DNA from: Streptomyces sulphureus DSM 40104
GTDB taxonomy: Bacteria > Actinomycetota > Actinomycetes > Streptomycetales > Streptomycetaceae
Assembly: GCF_000381025.1 (NCBI RefSeq)
Contig: NZ_KB905813.1
Location: 416,716 to 480,715 of the forward strand
DNA length: 64,000 nucleotides
Reading direction: 5' to 3'
A model generated the notes under the pieces. That model was not told the DNA's origin. It saw only the letters and a program-made list of their open reading frames with translations, and ran no database searches. Made by a program: the position numbers and the translations under genes. Shown piece after piece: positions 36,431 through 48,462 of the stretch (position 1 is the first letter of the stretch; each line of letters begins with the position of its first letter).

Positions 36431-37864
36431 GTGAGCACCCGGCAGCAGCGTCCAGCCAAGCCCTACCGGCGCCCCCGCCGCGACCCCGTCCGCATCCTTG
36501 CCTACGAGGCGCTGCGCGCCGTCGACGAGCGCGACGCGTACGCCAACCTGGTCCTCCCCCCGATGCTCAAAAAGGCGCGCGACAAAGGGGAGTTGGACGA
36601 GCGCGACGCCGCCCTCGCGACCGAGCTCGTCTACGGCACCCTGCGCCGCCAGGGCAGCTACGACGCGGTGATCGCGGAGTGCGTCGACCGTCCGCTGCGC
36701 GAGGTGGACCCGCCGGTGCTCGACGTGCTCTCGCTCGGCGCCCACCAGCTACTCGGCACGCGCATCCCCCCGCACGCGGCGGTGAGCGCGACGGTCGAGC
36801 TGGCCCGCGCCGTGCTGGGGGACGGCCGCGCGAAGTTCGTCAACGCCGTGCTCCGGCGCATCTCGGCACGCGGGTACGGCGAGTGGCTCGACCGGGTCGC
36901 CCCGCCGCTCGACGAGGACCCGGAGGAGCACCTCGCCGTCCACCATGCGCACCCGCGGTGGATCGTCTCGGCCTTCTGGGACGCGCTCACCGCCGCGGGC
37001 ACGGGCGAGGCGACGGTCGAGCAGGTCGCCGAGGCGCTGGAAGCCGACAACGAGCGCCCCGCCGTCACTCTCGTCGCTCGCCCGGGCCGCGCCACCCGGG
37101 AGGAGCTCCTCAACGGCACGGCCACCGCGGGCAGTTGGTCGCCGTACGCGGCCCACCTCGACGAGGGCGGCGAGCCGGGAGCGCTCGACGCGGTGCGCGA
37201 GGGGCGCGCCGGCGTGCAGGACGAGGGGAGCCAACTCGTCGCGCTCGCCCTCGCGAACGCGCCCGTGGACGGCGACGACCGCGCCTGGCTCGACGTCTGC
37301 GCGGGCCCGGGCGGCAAGGCCGCACTGCTCGGTGCGCTCGCGGCCGAGCGCGGTGCCGGCCTCGTGGCGGCGGAGAAGCAGCCGCACCGCGCCGGGCTCG
37401 TCGCGCGGTCGCTCGCAGGCAACCCCGGGCCCTACACGGTGGTCACGGCCGACGGCACGCGCCCGCCGTGGCAGCCGGGCAGCTTCGACCGCGTCCTCGT
37501 CGACGTGCCGTGCTCGGGTCTCGGCGCGCTCCGCCGGCGCCCCGAGGCCCGGTGGCGGCGCCGCCCCGAGGACCTTCAGGGCTTCGCGCCGCTCCAGCGG
37601 AGCCTGCTGCACGAGGCGCTCCGCGCGGTGCGCCCCGGCGGCGTCGTCGCGTACGTGACCTGCTCGCCGCACCTGGCGGAGACCCGCCTCGTCGTGGACG
37701 ACGTCCTGGAGCGGCTCCCCGGCGGCCTGGCGGCCGAGCGGCTTGACGCGCGTCCGCTGCTGCCCGGCGTCCCCGACCTCGGCGAAGGTCCCGACGTCCA
37801 GCTCTGGCCGCACCTGCACGGCACGGACGCGATGTACCTGGCGCTGCTGCGGCGTACGGCCTGA
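36431..37864 (+). CDS. rsmB: 16S rRNA (cytosine-967-C5) methyltransferase
   Basis: RsmB methylates C967 of 16S rRNA with S-adenosylmethionine. The N-terminal 150 residues are a NusB-like RNA-binding domain (DERDAALATELVYGTLR). The methyltransferase domain has the SAM loop DVCAGPGGKA and the two cysteines of RNA m5C enzymes: Cys361 (VDVPCSGLGALRRRPE) and Cys411 (YVTCSPHLAET). The length of 477 residues fits. The GTG at 36431 is chosen; a TAGGCT -10-like element stands at 36362-36367. fmt and rsmB are usual neighbours. Confidence 0.95.
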   Translation: MSTRQQRPAKPYRRPRRDPVRILAYEALRAVDERDAYANLVLPPMLKKARDKGELDERDAALATELVYGTLRRQGSYDAVIAECVDRPLREVDPPVLDVLSLGAHQLLGTRIPPHAAVSATVELARAVLGDGRAKFVNAVLRRISARGYGEWLDRVAPPLDEDPEEHLAVHHAHPRWIVSAFWDALTAAGTGEATVEQVAEALEADNERPAVTLVARPGRATREELLNGTATAGSWSPYAAHLDEGGEPGALDAVREGRAGVQDEGSQLVALALANAPVDGDDRAWLDVCAGPGGKAALLGALAAERGAGLVAAEKQPHRAGLVARSLAGNPGPYTVVTADGTRPPWQPGSFDRVLVDVPCSGLGALRRRPEARWRRRPEDLQGFAPLQRSLLHEALRAVRPGGVVAYVTCSPHLAETRLVVDDVLERLPGGLAAERLDARPLLPGVPDLGEGPDVQLWPHLHGTDAMYLALLRRTA

Positions 37865-39231
37865 CGGGTCGACGCCAACTCTGCCCGGAGCGGGGGCGGT
37901 TGGGCGAGGACCGGAGTGGTCCAACGGCTGGTGACCAACAGGCCGGGAGAGGCGGGGGTGTGCACCGCCGCTGCGACCGGATTGTGCCTCGGCGTGCGGC
38001 CCCTCGGCCGCCGGTGATCGGGCAAGAGCCGTACCGTTCTTGACGGTCGGAGCAGGCGGTGCTCGACGGTCGGTCACCGCTGTGCCGATCGCTGCTGTGC
38101 CGGGTGCGGCAGGGGCGCGAGTGCTGTGAACGCTGCGTCGACGTACGGGCCGGGGAGTGGTGGTGCAGGGCCGGTCGCGGCGCCGAGGAGGGCACCCGGC
38201 GCTTTTGAGGCGAAGGCGGCCCGCGAAGACGTGCGGTGGGCCGGTCGCCGTCGAATCTTCCCGTGTGTGCCGGCCGGCCAGGGCAACGACGTGCCGGCGC
38301 GCCGGAGTCGGGAGCGCCGGCTCGGAGTTGCGCGAACTCCGGCCGCCTGTGGTCGAGTTGGAGTCCTCCCGCCTCGGGTCGCGCGGTGTGTGCCGCGAGG
38401 TTGCGGCTGCGGAGCGCTCACTGCCGGCTGCCCCGCCGCCGTCCGGCAGTACCGTGCGGTCGGCCGCCGTGGCGGCCCGTCCGCCAGGGCGACTTCACGC
38501 AAGGCGCGATACGGACACCGCGTCTGCTCACGACGGCCTGACGCCCCCCCCCGCTGGCGACCGACGGCTTTTCAGAAGCTGGGCGCCCGAACTCCCGTGC
38601 TCAGCGGCGCAGTTGAAGAGGACGCACAGTCGCGGCCGCCGCCCGGCGTGAGTCGCATCCCGGAGCCGTGCCTGCGCACGACGAGCAGGGAGGCCGACGG
38701 CGCGGAGGGCCGGGCAGGCACCGCAAGCGGAAGACGTCCGGCCGGTAACGGATCGATGGCCGTGAGGCAACCGCTCGGACTCGGCTTGTTGCGGCAGTGA
38801 GTTCGCGCAATTCGCGGAGGTGTCGCCCGCGGTTCCGACCCGGCGACATCGGATATTCCAGGTGCGCCATGGCCAATTAGGCAGGCTGCAAAAGAGTACA
38901 GGCGTGCGGTAAGAACCCGGGTTGAGGAGATGCCGCGCGGCGCATTCGGGGAACTGCATTACAGGGAGGCTCCCGTCGGGCCTGCTCGGAGCGGAGGCCG
39001 CGCCGCGGGCGGCCCGCGAGAGGCGACCGTGCCGCGCCCTTTCGAACGCCCGGCAATTCGCGGCCTTACCAGGCCGTCCGCGTCGATATTCCCAGCGCAC
39101 AGGATCGTGCCCAGGTCGTTTCTCCGGCGGTTTTCCCGATGCCGGGAAGAGTCGTGCACCGGCCCGCGCAAAGTGCCCGAGCAAATCCCGCCACACGGCT
39201 CTGACCTGCGGCTTTGTGATAGGTTTCAGGT
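37865..39231. other. Long non-coding gap between rsmB and rpe
   Basis: This 1,367-nt stretch has several open frames on both strands, but their translations are Arg/Gly/Pro-rich and match no family I know. They look like chance reading of GC-rich DNA. The part at 38860-38900 and 39090-39220 is richer in A and T, as expected for promoter DNA. No tRNA, hairpin series or repeat was recognised. It may hold a decayed gene or a small RNA. Confidence 0.45.
39220..39225 (+). promoter_or_regulatory. Candidate -10 element giving a leaderless rpe transcript
   Basis: TAGGTT ends 6 nt before the rpe ATG at 39232. That spacing puts the transcription start at or next to the A of the start codon, as in Streptomyces leaderless mRNAs. 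No -35 hexamer is clear. Confidence 0.45.
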
Positions 39232-39900
39232 ATGGCTCAGATCAACCCCAGCATCCTTTCCGCGGACTTCGCCAACCTCGCCGCAGAGGCGGAGGCGGTG
39301 CGGGGTGCTGACTGGCTCCACGTCGACGTGATGGACAACCACTTCGTCCCCAACCTCACGCTCGGCGTGCCCGTGGTCGAGTCGCTGCACAAGGCGACGC
39401 GGACCCCGCTCGACTGCCACCTGATGATCGAGGAGCCGGACCGCTGGGCCCCCGCGTACGTCGAGGCGGGCGCCGGCTCCGTCACCTTCCACGCGGAGGC
39501 GGCCGCTGCGCCGGTCCGTCTGGCGCGGGAGCTCCGGGCGAAGGGGGCGCGCGCGTCGATGGCGCTGAAGCCCGCGACGCCGATCGAACCGTACGAGGAC
39601 CTCCTTCCCGAGCTCGACATGCTGCTCGTGATGACGGTCGAGCCCGGCTTCGGCGGGCAGGCGTTCCTCGACATCATGCTCCCGAAGATCCGCCGCACCC
39701 GGCAGTTGATCGAGAAGCACGGCCTGGAGATGTGGCTCCAGGTCGACGGCGGCGTCTCGGCCGAGACCGTCGAGCGGTGCGCGGAGGCCGGGGCCGACGT
39801 CTTCGTCGCCGGGTCCGCCGTCTACAGCGCAGAGGACCCGGCGGAGGCGGTGCGCGCACTGCGCGCGCAGGCCGAGAACGCGCGCCACGCCTGCCGTTGA
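39232..39900 (+). CDS. rpe: Ribulose-phosphate 3-epimerase
   Basis: Rpe interconverts ribulose 5-phosphate and xylulose 5-phosphate in the pentose phosphate pathway. The 222-residue TIM-barrel protein has [49 protein letters not shown] and QVDGGVS, which together hold the metal- and phosphate-binding residues. The ATG at 39232 has no Shine-Dalgarno at normal distance, consistent with leaderless translation. A SorC-type sugar regulator follows. Confidence 0.95.
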   Translation: MAQINPSILSADFANLAAEAEAVRGADWLHVDVMDNHFVPNLTLGVPVVESLHKATRTPLDCHLMIEEPDRWAPAYVEAGAGSVTFHAEAAAAPVRLARELRAKGARASMALKPATPIEPYEDLLPELDMLLVMTVEPGFGGQAFLDIMLPKIRRTRQLIEKHGLEMWLQVDGGVSAETVERCAEAGADVFVAGSAVYSAEDPAEAVRALRAQAENARHACR

Positions 39901-40003
39901 GCGAGTACGAACAGGCTCCGGGACCGGGGCAATCTGCAAGGATGAACGCGCCGGCGCCAGAGCGCGCAGAGTGCGCACAAGGCAAGACTGTGAGGTGAAT
40001 GCG

Positions 40004-41029
40004 GTGTCGTCGGGCCGAGCCACGCGTATGGGACCCGCCGAGCTGATGCAGGCGGCGGCGATGGCGCGCCGCTTCTACCTGGAGGGGAAATCCAAGATCC
40101 AGATCGCCGACGAGTTCGGCGTGAGCCGCTTCAAGGTGGCGCGTGTGCTGGAGACGGCGCTCGAACGCGACCTGATCCGGATCGAGATCCGGGTGCCGGC
40201 CGAGCTCGACGCGGAGCGCTCCGACGCGCTCCGCGCCAGGTACGGCCTGCGGCATGTCGTGGTTGTCGAGTCGCCCGCCGAGGCGGCGGACGACGCCGCC
40301 GACCCGGAGAACCTCGGCGAGGTGGCGGCCGACCTGCTCGGTGAACTCGTCACCGAGGGGGACGTCCTCGGCCTCGCGTGGGGACGTTCCACGATCCACA
40401 TGGCCGCGGCGCTGCGGCAGCTTCCGCCGTGCACCGTCGTCCAACTCACCGGGGTCTACGACGCTGGCACCGCCGACCGCGGCTCCGTCGAGGCGGTACG
40501 CCGCGCGGCCGAGGTCGCGGGCGGCGAGGCCCACCCGATCTACGCGCCGATGCTCCTCCCCGACGCGGGCACGGCGGCGGCACTGCGCAGCCAGACAGGC
40601 ATCGCGCGCGCCTTCGACTACTTCGACAAGGTGACGGTGGCGGCCGTCTCGATCGGCTCCTGGGAGCCGGGCATCTCCACCGTCCACGACATGCTCAGCG
40701 ACACCGGGCGGGAGCACTACTCCTCGCTCGGCGTCGCGGCCGAGATGTCGGCCCACCTCTTCGACTCGGAGGGCCGGAGGATCGGCAGGGACCTGGGGGA
40801 GCGCTGCATCACCGTCGAGGCGGAGCGGCTGCGGCGCATCCCGGAGGTCGTGGCGATCGCCGGCGGCCAGCGCAAGTCGGCCGCGATCGGCGCCGTCCTC
40901 CGCTCCGGCCTGGTGACCAGCCTCGTCACGGACACCGCCGCGGCCGACGCCCTCCTCCTCGGCGAACAGCCGGGCCCCCGTCCGGCGTTGGAGCGCGCGG
41001 ACCCCGACGGCGCGGCTCTGCAAAGCTGA
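40004..41029 (+). CDS. SorC/DeoR-type sugar-binding transcriptional regulator
   Basis: The 341-residue product has an N-terminal helix-turn-helix (ARRFYLEGKSKIQIADEFGVSR, partly shown) and a C-terminal sugar-phosphate-binding domain of the SorC/CggR type (GLAWGRSTIHMAAAL, LAGG-like AIAGGQRKSAAI). The GTG at 40004 has GTGAGG upstream at good spacing; GTG at 39995 and ATG at 40028 are in the same frame. It lies 103 nt after rpe. The effector is probably a sugar phosphate, and its targets are not visible here. Confidence 0.87.
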   Translation: MSSGRATRMGPAELMQAAAMARRFYLEGKSKIQIADEFGVSRFKVARVLETALERDLIRIEIRVPAELDAERSDALRARYGLRHVVVVESPAEAADDAADPENLGEVAADLLGELVTEGDVLGLAWGRSTIHMAAALRQLPPCTVVQLTGVYDAGTADRGSVEAVRRAAEVAGGEAHPIYAPMLLPDAGTAAALRSQTGIARAFDYFDKVTVAAVSIGSWEPGISTVHDMLSDTGREHYSSLGVAAEMSAHLFDSEGRRIGRDLGERCITVEAERLRRIPEVVAIAGGQRKSAAIGAVLRSGLVTSLVTDTAAADALLLGEQPGPRPALERADPDGAALQS

Positions 41030-41773
41030 CCACGCGGGAGCGTACGCGTGCCCGAGGGCGCGCGGCGCTTCCGTCTCTGCGGACTTGGCCAGTGCAACTC
41101 TTGGCCGCCGTCGGGGCATCGGGCATTGCGCGGTGGTGACGTCGCTTGTGGCACGTCTGCGCGGCGCCCGGGAAGTCCGGCTGTTGGCTACGAGGCCGGA
41201 GCAGGGTCCGGCGTATCCGGAGGCGCGGTGCCGTGGGGGGACGACGGTTCCTTCCCTTCGGCAGCCCGTCGCCTGAGCCTCGGCGCCGCGGTGGTGTCTT
41301 TGTACCGCCGGGGAGACGTTCCAGCTACTGGTGACAACTCCTCAGCGAGCCGTCCTCTCCCAACTCCTTTTGTTCCACAGGCCGTCGGGCACGCCTGTCC
41401 GATGACGGCACGTTCTGCACCGCCGCACGGCCGAGCTCTTCGCCGATTCTGCGCCGAATTCGCCGCGCCTGATACGGCACTCCGCCTCGTCGGCGCACGG
41501 CTCGCCCGACAACGTGGCAACCCCAACTCGGCGCTGGGTCCCGCTGATCCAACACCGCCCTCTTGCACCGCGGCGGCCCAGGAAGGGCACCGCTACAGGA
41601 CACGGCCTTGCCTCGCCGGAGCTCGGTGGACCCAAGCGCCCCGGCATTACGCGGTGTTGAAGCCGCTCTTTCCTCCGGTACCGCACGCCGGCGCGCGGGC
41701 TGTTCGCGCGCGGTCCTCCGCGTCACCCAACTGACCGAGATCAGGCGTCGATTCACGCCCCGGCAACAAAGAT
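41030..41773. other. Gap upstream of the K+/H+ antiport genes
   Basis: This 744-nt stretch has no gene that I can support on either strand; its open frames read as low-complexity Arg/Pro/Ser sequence. Its right end grades into the AT-rich promoter region of the khtT-like gene. Confidence 0.4.
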
Positions 41774-41794
41774 GCGTTAAGAAAGCGTTAAGAT
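41774..41794 (+). promoter_or_regulatory. Tandem GCGTTAAGA repeats with -10 element upstream of khtT-like gene
   Basis: GCGTTAAGA occurs twice (41774-41782 and 41785-41793), exactly 11 bp apart, which is one helical turn. The second copy contains TAAGAT (41789-41794), a good -10 element. OmpR/PhoP-type response regulators bind tandem direct repeats of this period, so a two-component input is possible. The predicted start near 41801 leaves a leader of about 52 nt. Confidence 0.45.
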
Positions 41795-41852
41795 GCTTCC
41801 CGTCCTGGGCCGCAGGCGGTCGGCCCCGCACCCGTTCGAGGAGGCAAGCGCA

Positions 41853-42335
41853 ATGACCACCCGCAGCACGAAGTTGCCCGGGGTGGGCACGCAGTACGAC
41901 ATCTCCACCCGCGCCGGCCGCCGCGTCTCGGTCGTCGCGCACCAGGACGGGCGTCGCTTCCTCGCCTTCTACACGCCGGATGATCCGGACGCCTGCCAGG
42001 CCACGGTCCCGCTCGACCCGGACGAGGCCGGCTCGCTGGCGAAGATCCTCGAACCCGGTGAAGCGCAGACACCCGGGCTCGGCACCTGCGGCCTCGACAT
42101 CGACCTGGTCACCGTCCGCATCCCGCTCACCGGTCACTCGCCGTACAGCGGCGAGGTGTTGGGGGAGACGAAGGCCCGCACGAGGACCGGCGCCTCGATC
42201 GTCGCCGTGCTCCGGCGGACCGGTCCCGTCCCCTCGCCGACGCCGGACTTCCGGCTGGAGACCGGTGACGTACTGGTCGCCGTCGGCACCAAAGAGGGCG
42301 TGGACGAGCTGACCCGGATCATCTCCGGAACCTGA
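41853..42335 (+). CDS. khtT: RCK C-terminal (TrkA-C) regulatory subunit of a K+/H+ antiporter
   Basis: The 160-residue product matches the KhtT-type regulatory subunit. It has an N-terminal soluble part (LPGVGTQYDISTRAGRRVSV) and a C-terminal RCK_C/TrkA-C domain (LTGHSPYSGEVLGE to the end, with FRLETGDVLVAVGTKEGVDEL). In Bacillus this subunit binds cyclic di-AMP and ions and gates the partner antiporter. The ATG at 41853 has GAGGAGG upstream. The partner gene follows after a 414-nt gap. Confidence 0.8.
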   Translation: MTTRSTKLPGVGTQYDISTRAGRRVSVVAHQDGRRFLAFYTPDDPDACQATVPLDPDEAGSLAKILEPGEAQTPGLGTCGLDIDLVTVRIPLTGHSPYSGEVLGETKARTRTGASIVAVLRRTGPVPSPTPDFRLETGDVLVAVGTKEGVDELTRIISGT

Positions 42336-42418
42336 ACCGCCGAAACACAGCACCGCCGGACTCCCGGCTCACCCGGTCCCACGCAGCAGAGGAGGCGTCG
42401 AGCACACCGCGCAGCACC

Positions 42419-42447
42419 CGAACCCCCTTACACGGCAAGGGGGTTCG
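42419..42447 (+). terminator. Hairpin between the khtT- and khtU-like genes
   Basis: An 11-bp perfect stem (CGAACCCCCTT and its complement) with a 7-nt loop lies 84 nt after the khtT-like stop. It may end or attenuate the transcript and so reduce expression of the antiporter relative to its regulator. Confidence 0.5.
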
Positions 42448-42476
42448 CCCACATCTGCGGCGCACCCCACAGCGCC

Positions 42477-42501
42477 GTGACCGGCCCAGAGGTCCGGTCA
42501 C
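42477..42501 (+). repeat. Second hairpin in the khtT-khtU gap
   Basis: GTGACCGG (42477-42484) pairs with CCGGTCAC (42494-42501) across a 9-nt loop. It follows the first hairpin by 30 nt. The rest of the 414-nt gap (42336-42749) holds no gene. Confidence 0.4.
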
Positions 42502-42749
42502 CCGACGACCGACAACCCGACGACCGCGAGAACTCGAACGCACCGACGGAGCTCGGGCGAACCCCACCGCCGCGCCCCACACGGGCCCCGGCGACGCGTC
42601 CGCACCGCAGCCACGCCAAGACAGCAACTGCCCAGTCGACAAACCGTCCGACCGACAAACCCGCCTGACGAAGGAGCCTGCACAGGAGCCTGACGGAAGG
42701 TAAGCGACTAGCCGGACAGCACCGGCAATGCGGGAGAGGGGCCCCCTAT

Positions 42750-45586
<2,837 letters not shown>

Positions 45587-45611
45587 GGCCGTGCCCCGTT
45601 CCCTCGCGGCG

Positions 45612-46286
45612 TCAGCGGGGGAGCGGGGTGAGCAGGCAGCGTGCCGTCGTCCCGGCGTCGGCGTCGAGCCGTTCGGCCAACTCCGCTGCGAGCGACGGCG
45701 CGGCGCGCAGTTCCCACAGCGCACGGAACGCCGCCCACGCGCCGCGCAACGCCCGGTCGAGGTTCCACGCGCCGACGAGGTGGGCCAGCGGCTCCGTGAC
45801 GACGAGGGTCTCGGGGCCCGACGTCAGCTCCTCGCGCACCCGCTCCTCGACGCCGGCGAGCAGCTCGCAGGCGCGCGCGAAGTCGCGCTCGATCGCCTGC
45901 GGTTCGAGGCCGTCGAGTCGGCAGGTCTCCAGCAGCGTCAGGGGGAGGTCGTGCGCCGCCATCGAGTAGACGCCGCTCAGTGCGAACTGCACGCCGCGCA
46001 CGGCCGGGTGGCGGCGTGAGCGGAGGAGCGGGCGCCAGCACGCGGGGAGTGCGGCGCCGGTGTCGTCGGCGGCGAGTGCGTCCAGGTACCGGCGGGTGAG
46101 GCGTGCTGCGAGTGCGCCTGCGACGGGGCTCGGCTCCTCGAAGGACTCGATCGCGGCGAGGTACAGCCAGTTGAAGAAGACGAGGCCGTCGTCGGTGCGG
46201 AGGGACTGCGTGACGGTGCGCAGTGCGTGCGCGGAATCGGCGAGGGGTGGTGGGGGAGCCGGGGGGTGGCTCGTGGCTGTCGTCAT
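45612..46286 (-). CDS. DUF5995 family protein
   Basis: The 224-residue product fits DUF5995, an uncharacterised actinobacterial family. Its typical segments are LRTDDGLVFFNWLYLAAIE, CWRPLLRSRRHPAVRGVQFA, the histidine in YSMAAHDLPLTLLETC and LAHLVGAWNLDRALRGAWAA. It is predicted all-helical, soluble and without a signal peptide. The ATG at 46286 gives MTTATSHPP. It is convergent with guaB1, 25 nt apart. The function is unknown. The 540-nt region upstream (46287-46826) has no other gene but does carry a terminator. Confidence 0.8.
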   Translation of the reverse strand: MTTATSHPPAPPPPLADSAHALRTVTQSLRTDDGLVFFNWLYLAAIESFEEPSPVAGALAARLTRRYLDALAADDTGAALPACWRPLLRSRRHPAVRGVQFALSGVYSMAAHDLPLTLLETCRLDGLEPQAIERDFARACELLAGVEERVREELTSGPETLVVTEPLAHLVGAWNLDRALRGAWAAFRALWELRAAPSLAAELAERLDADAGTTARCLLTPLPR

Positions 46287-46778
46287 GGACGCACAGTTGC
46301 AGAGCCGGCCCGGTACACAGGTGTGAGAGCGGGGCATGTAGCTCGTACGAGGGAAGCGGTGGGTGCAGGGTGTGACGGGACACCTGCCGTCTGCGGGACC
46401 GAGGGCTTGTCGACCGCGTGTCCCGGTCCTCAACTCGGTTGCTGAGCCAGGGTCGTTACCGCCTCCGAGCACTGCGTGCCGGCTCACCTTCCGGCGTCTA
46501 GAGGCGGCCGTCGGCGCCGGCACTGGCAGGACGGCAGGGCAGAGTCTCCTCGCCCGGACGGCTTCTTTCTCCGAGCCGGCGTTGTCAGAGGCGGCGGCCA
46601 GCGTCCGTCCCATGAACACAGGCGACACCGCCATGCGCGGATTCGGCGTCCAGCGCGCCGAGTCGGGGACGGCCCCCAGGGCGTCGGACCGCAGAGCGGT
46701 CAGGGAGTGCGTCCCGCTCGTGCACGCGGGCGGTGACCCGCGCCGCCCCCTGGCTGCCGGGCAGGCCGAACCGGGAGG

Positions 46779-46808
46779 CCGGAGCGGCACGGCACCGTGC
46801 CGCTCCGG
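46779..46808 (-). terminator. Terminator of the minus-strand MFS gene
   Basis: A perfect 14-bp stem (46779-46792 with 46795-46808) leaves a minimal loop. It lies 18-48 nt beyond the MFS stop codon at 46827, which supports that stop as the true gene end. Confidence 0.6.
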
Positions 46809-46826
46809 TTGTGTGCTCGCGGGCGG

Positions 46827-48293
46827 TCACCCGCGAGTGGCGCTCCGCGGGCGCTCGGCGTCGGAGCGGTCCCGCACCGCTCCCCGAGGTGCCCGTCCCC
46901 GCCTCCGCCGTGTCCCTGCCCGGCGGGAGCGGAGCCGGGGCGGCGAGGCACCCGTCGGGCTCTCGGGGCGGGGCCGCCCGGCAGCGGAAGCGGCCTCGGC
47001 GGGCGACGGGCGACGGCGGAGGACGACCCGCCGCGGGCGGACACCGGCGCGCAGCGGCCTTGCAGGGCGCGGCTCGGACGTCTCCTGCTCGGCCGCGCCC
47101 GTGCGGACGCCGAGCCGGGCCGTGACGAGCACCGCCAGCACGCCGAGCCCCGCGCCGGCCCAACTGAGCCGGGTCACCGAGACGGTGAGGGGCATCCAGG
47201 AGGCCATCAGGCCGACGGCGACGGCGGGCACCCCCGACCCGAGGTAGAAGAGGAGGTGGAGCGCGGCACCGGTGCCGGCGCGCTGCTCGGCCGGTGTCCG
47301 CGCGTCGACGGCCCGCGCGGCGCCGCTGAACGCCAGCCCGTGCCCCACGCCTACGAGCACGGCCGCGCCGAGCGTGGCCGGCAGCGAGGCGGCCCCCGTC
47401 GCAGCGAGGAGCAGCAGACTCACGGTGACGGCGGCGACGCCGAGCCGCTGAGCGGCGCCGGGATCGCAGCGTCGCCCGGCGAGTTGGGCGAGCAGCGACA
47501 GCGCCAGCACCGCCCCCAGCACCCCGCCGCTCAGAGCCGGGTCGTCGCTGCGCAGGGTGCGCTCCAGCAGGGCGGGCACCAGGGCGAGGTAGACACCCAC
47601 GCCGGCCCAGACGAGGAACCCGTTGAACCCCGCCGCGAGAAAGAGCTTCCGCGTGCCGGGAGCGATGCGCGGCCAAGTCGGGCGCCACCGCGCCGAGTCG
47701 ACGCGGGCAGGTGCAGGGCCGGGCACGGTGCGCAGCCGCCACCACGCCCACGCCAGCAGCACGAGGTGGAGCACGTACGGGACGACGAGCGGCCCCGGCG
47801 CGTAGCGGGCGAGCGCCCCGGCGACGGCCGGACCCAGCGCGGTGCCCGCGGTGAAGGCGAGGCTGGTGAGGAGCGGCCCGCCGATGCTTGCCGTGACCGT
47901 CCGGTGCCGGGCGATGAGCGCCTGGGCGGCGCCCGTTGCCGCCCCGAGCGCCAGCGCCTGGCCGACGCGTCCCGCGAAGAGCCAGGCCGGGGAGGTGGCG
48001 AAGAGGAAGCAGCACGAGCCCGCCGCCGCGAGCAATGCGCCGAGCCGCAGCAGCGGGCGACGCCCCAGACGGTCGGCCGCGGGGCCGCAGAGCAGCAGAG
48101 CGGGGGCGCTGACCATAGCGAACGTGGCGAAGAGCAGCGTCATCACGAGGTCGTCGTAGCCGAACAAACGCTGGTAGTCCGGGTAGAGCGGGCTCGGCAG
48201 GTAAGCGCCGGCCGTGAGCACCACGACGAGCAGGACGGCCGTGCGCACCGTCCGCCGATCGACGTGCTCCGCGGGTACGCGCGCACGCGGCAT
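46827..48293 (-). CDS. MFS transporter with a long arginine-rich tail
   Basis: The first 390 residues form a normal 12-helix major facilitator: TAVLLVVVLTAGAYLPSPLY, the loop GPAADRLGRRPLLRLG and 10 further helices. The last 100 residues are an Arg/Pro/Ala tail that most relatives lack. It may result from a lost stop or frameshift, yet a terminator lies just beyond its stop. The ATG at 48293 is chosen. It is divergent from a LysR regulator (48458-49372) across a region with two palindromes, so that regulator probably controls it. The substrate is unknown. Confidence 0.78.
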   Translation of the reverse strand: MPRARVPAEHVDRRTVRTAVLLVVVLTAGAYLPSPLYPDYQRLFGYDDLVMTLLFATFAMVSAPALLLCGPAADRLGRRPLLRLGALLAAAGSCCFLFATSPAWLFAGRVGQALALGAATGAAQALIARHRTVTASIGGPLLTSLAFTAGTALGPAVAGALARYAPGPLVVPYVLHLVLLAWAWWRLRTVPGPAPARVDSARWRPTWPRIAPGTRKLFLAAGFNGFLVWAGVGVYLALVPALLERTLRSDDPALSGGVLGAVLALSLLAQLAGRRCDPGAAQRLGVAAVTVSLLLLAATGAASLPATLGAAVLVGVGHGLAFSGAARAVDARTPAEQRAGTGAALHLLFYLGSGVPAVAVGLMASWMPLTVSVTRLSWAGAGLGVLAVLVTARLGVRTGAAEQETSEPRPARPLRAGVRPRRVVLRRRPSPAEAASAAGRPRPESPTGASPPRLRSRRAGTRRRRGRAPRGAVRDRSDAERPRSATRG

Positions 48294-48412
48294 GCGGCGC
48301 GGTCGGTCCTGTGGATTCGATGGGGCGACGACGGTGTGGTTCCGAAAGGCGCTTCGCGCCGTTGCACAACGCTCATCAGTCACGTCGGTCAGTGTGCGTC
48401 CGGAGGACCGGC

Positions 48413-48436
48413 GAGCGGAATCAAACGATTCCGCTC
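48413..48436. promoter_or_regulatory. Palindrome in the MFS-LysR divergent region
   Basis: Two exact 10-bp arms, GAGCGGAATC and its complement, flank a 4-nt centre. Divergent LysR/target pairs usually carry such dyads, so it may be an activation or recognition site. Confidence 0.5.
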
Positions 48437-48439
48437 TCA

Positions 48440-48462
48440 ATCGTGCAAAATTTTTGCATGAT
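48440..48462. promoter_or_regulatory. AT-rich palindrome overlapping the LysR start codon
   Basis: A 23-bp dyad with one mismatch, centred on TGCAAAATTTTTGCA (48444-48458), covers the first bases of the LysR reading frame (ATG at 48458). Binding there would block expression of the regulator, suggesting autorepression. Confidence 0.5.

Noticed and set aside
38126..39196. Large open frames in the rsmB-rpe gap
   Set aside because: They overlap one another on both strands, contain no recognisable motif and have residue composition expected from random GC-rich DNA.
41325..42353. Minus-strand gene over the khtT-like gene
   Set aside because: It is an antisense frame of a coding region with no known domain.
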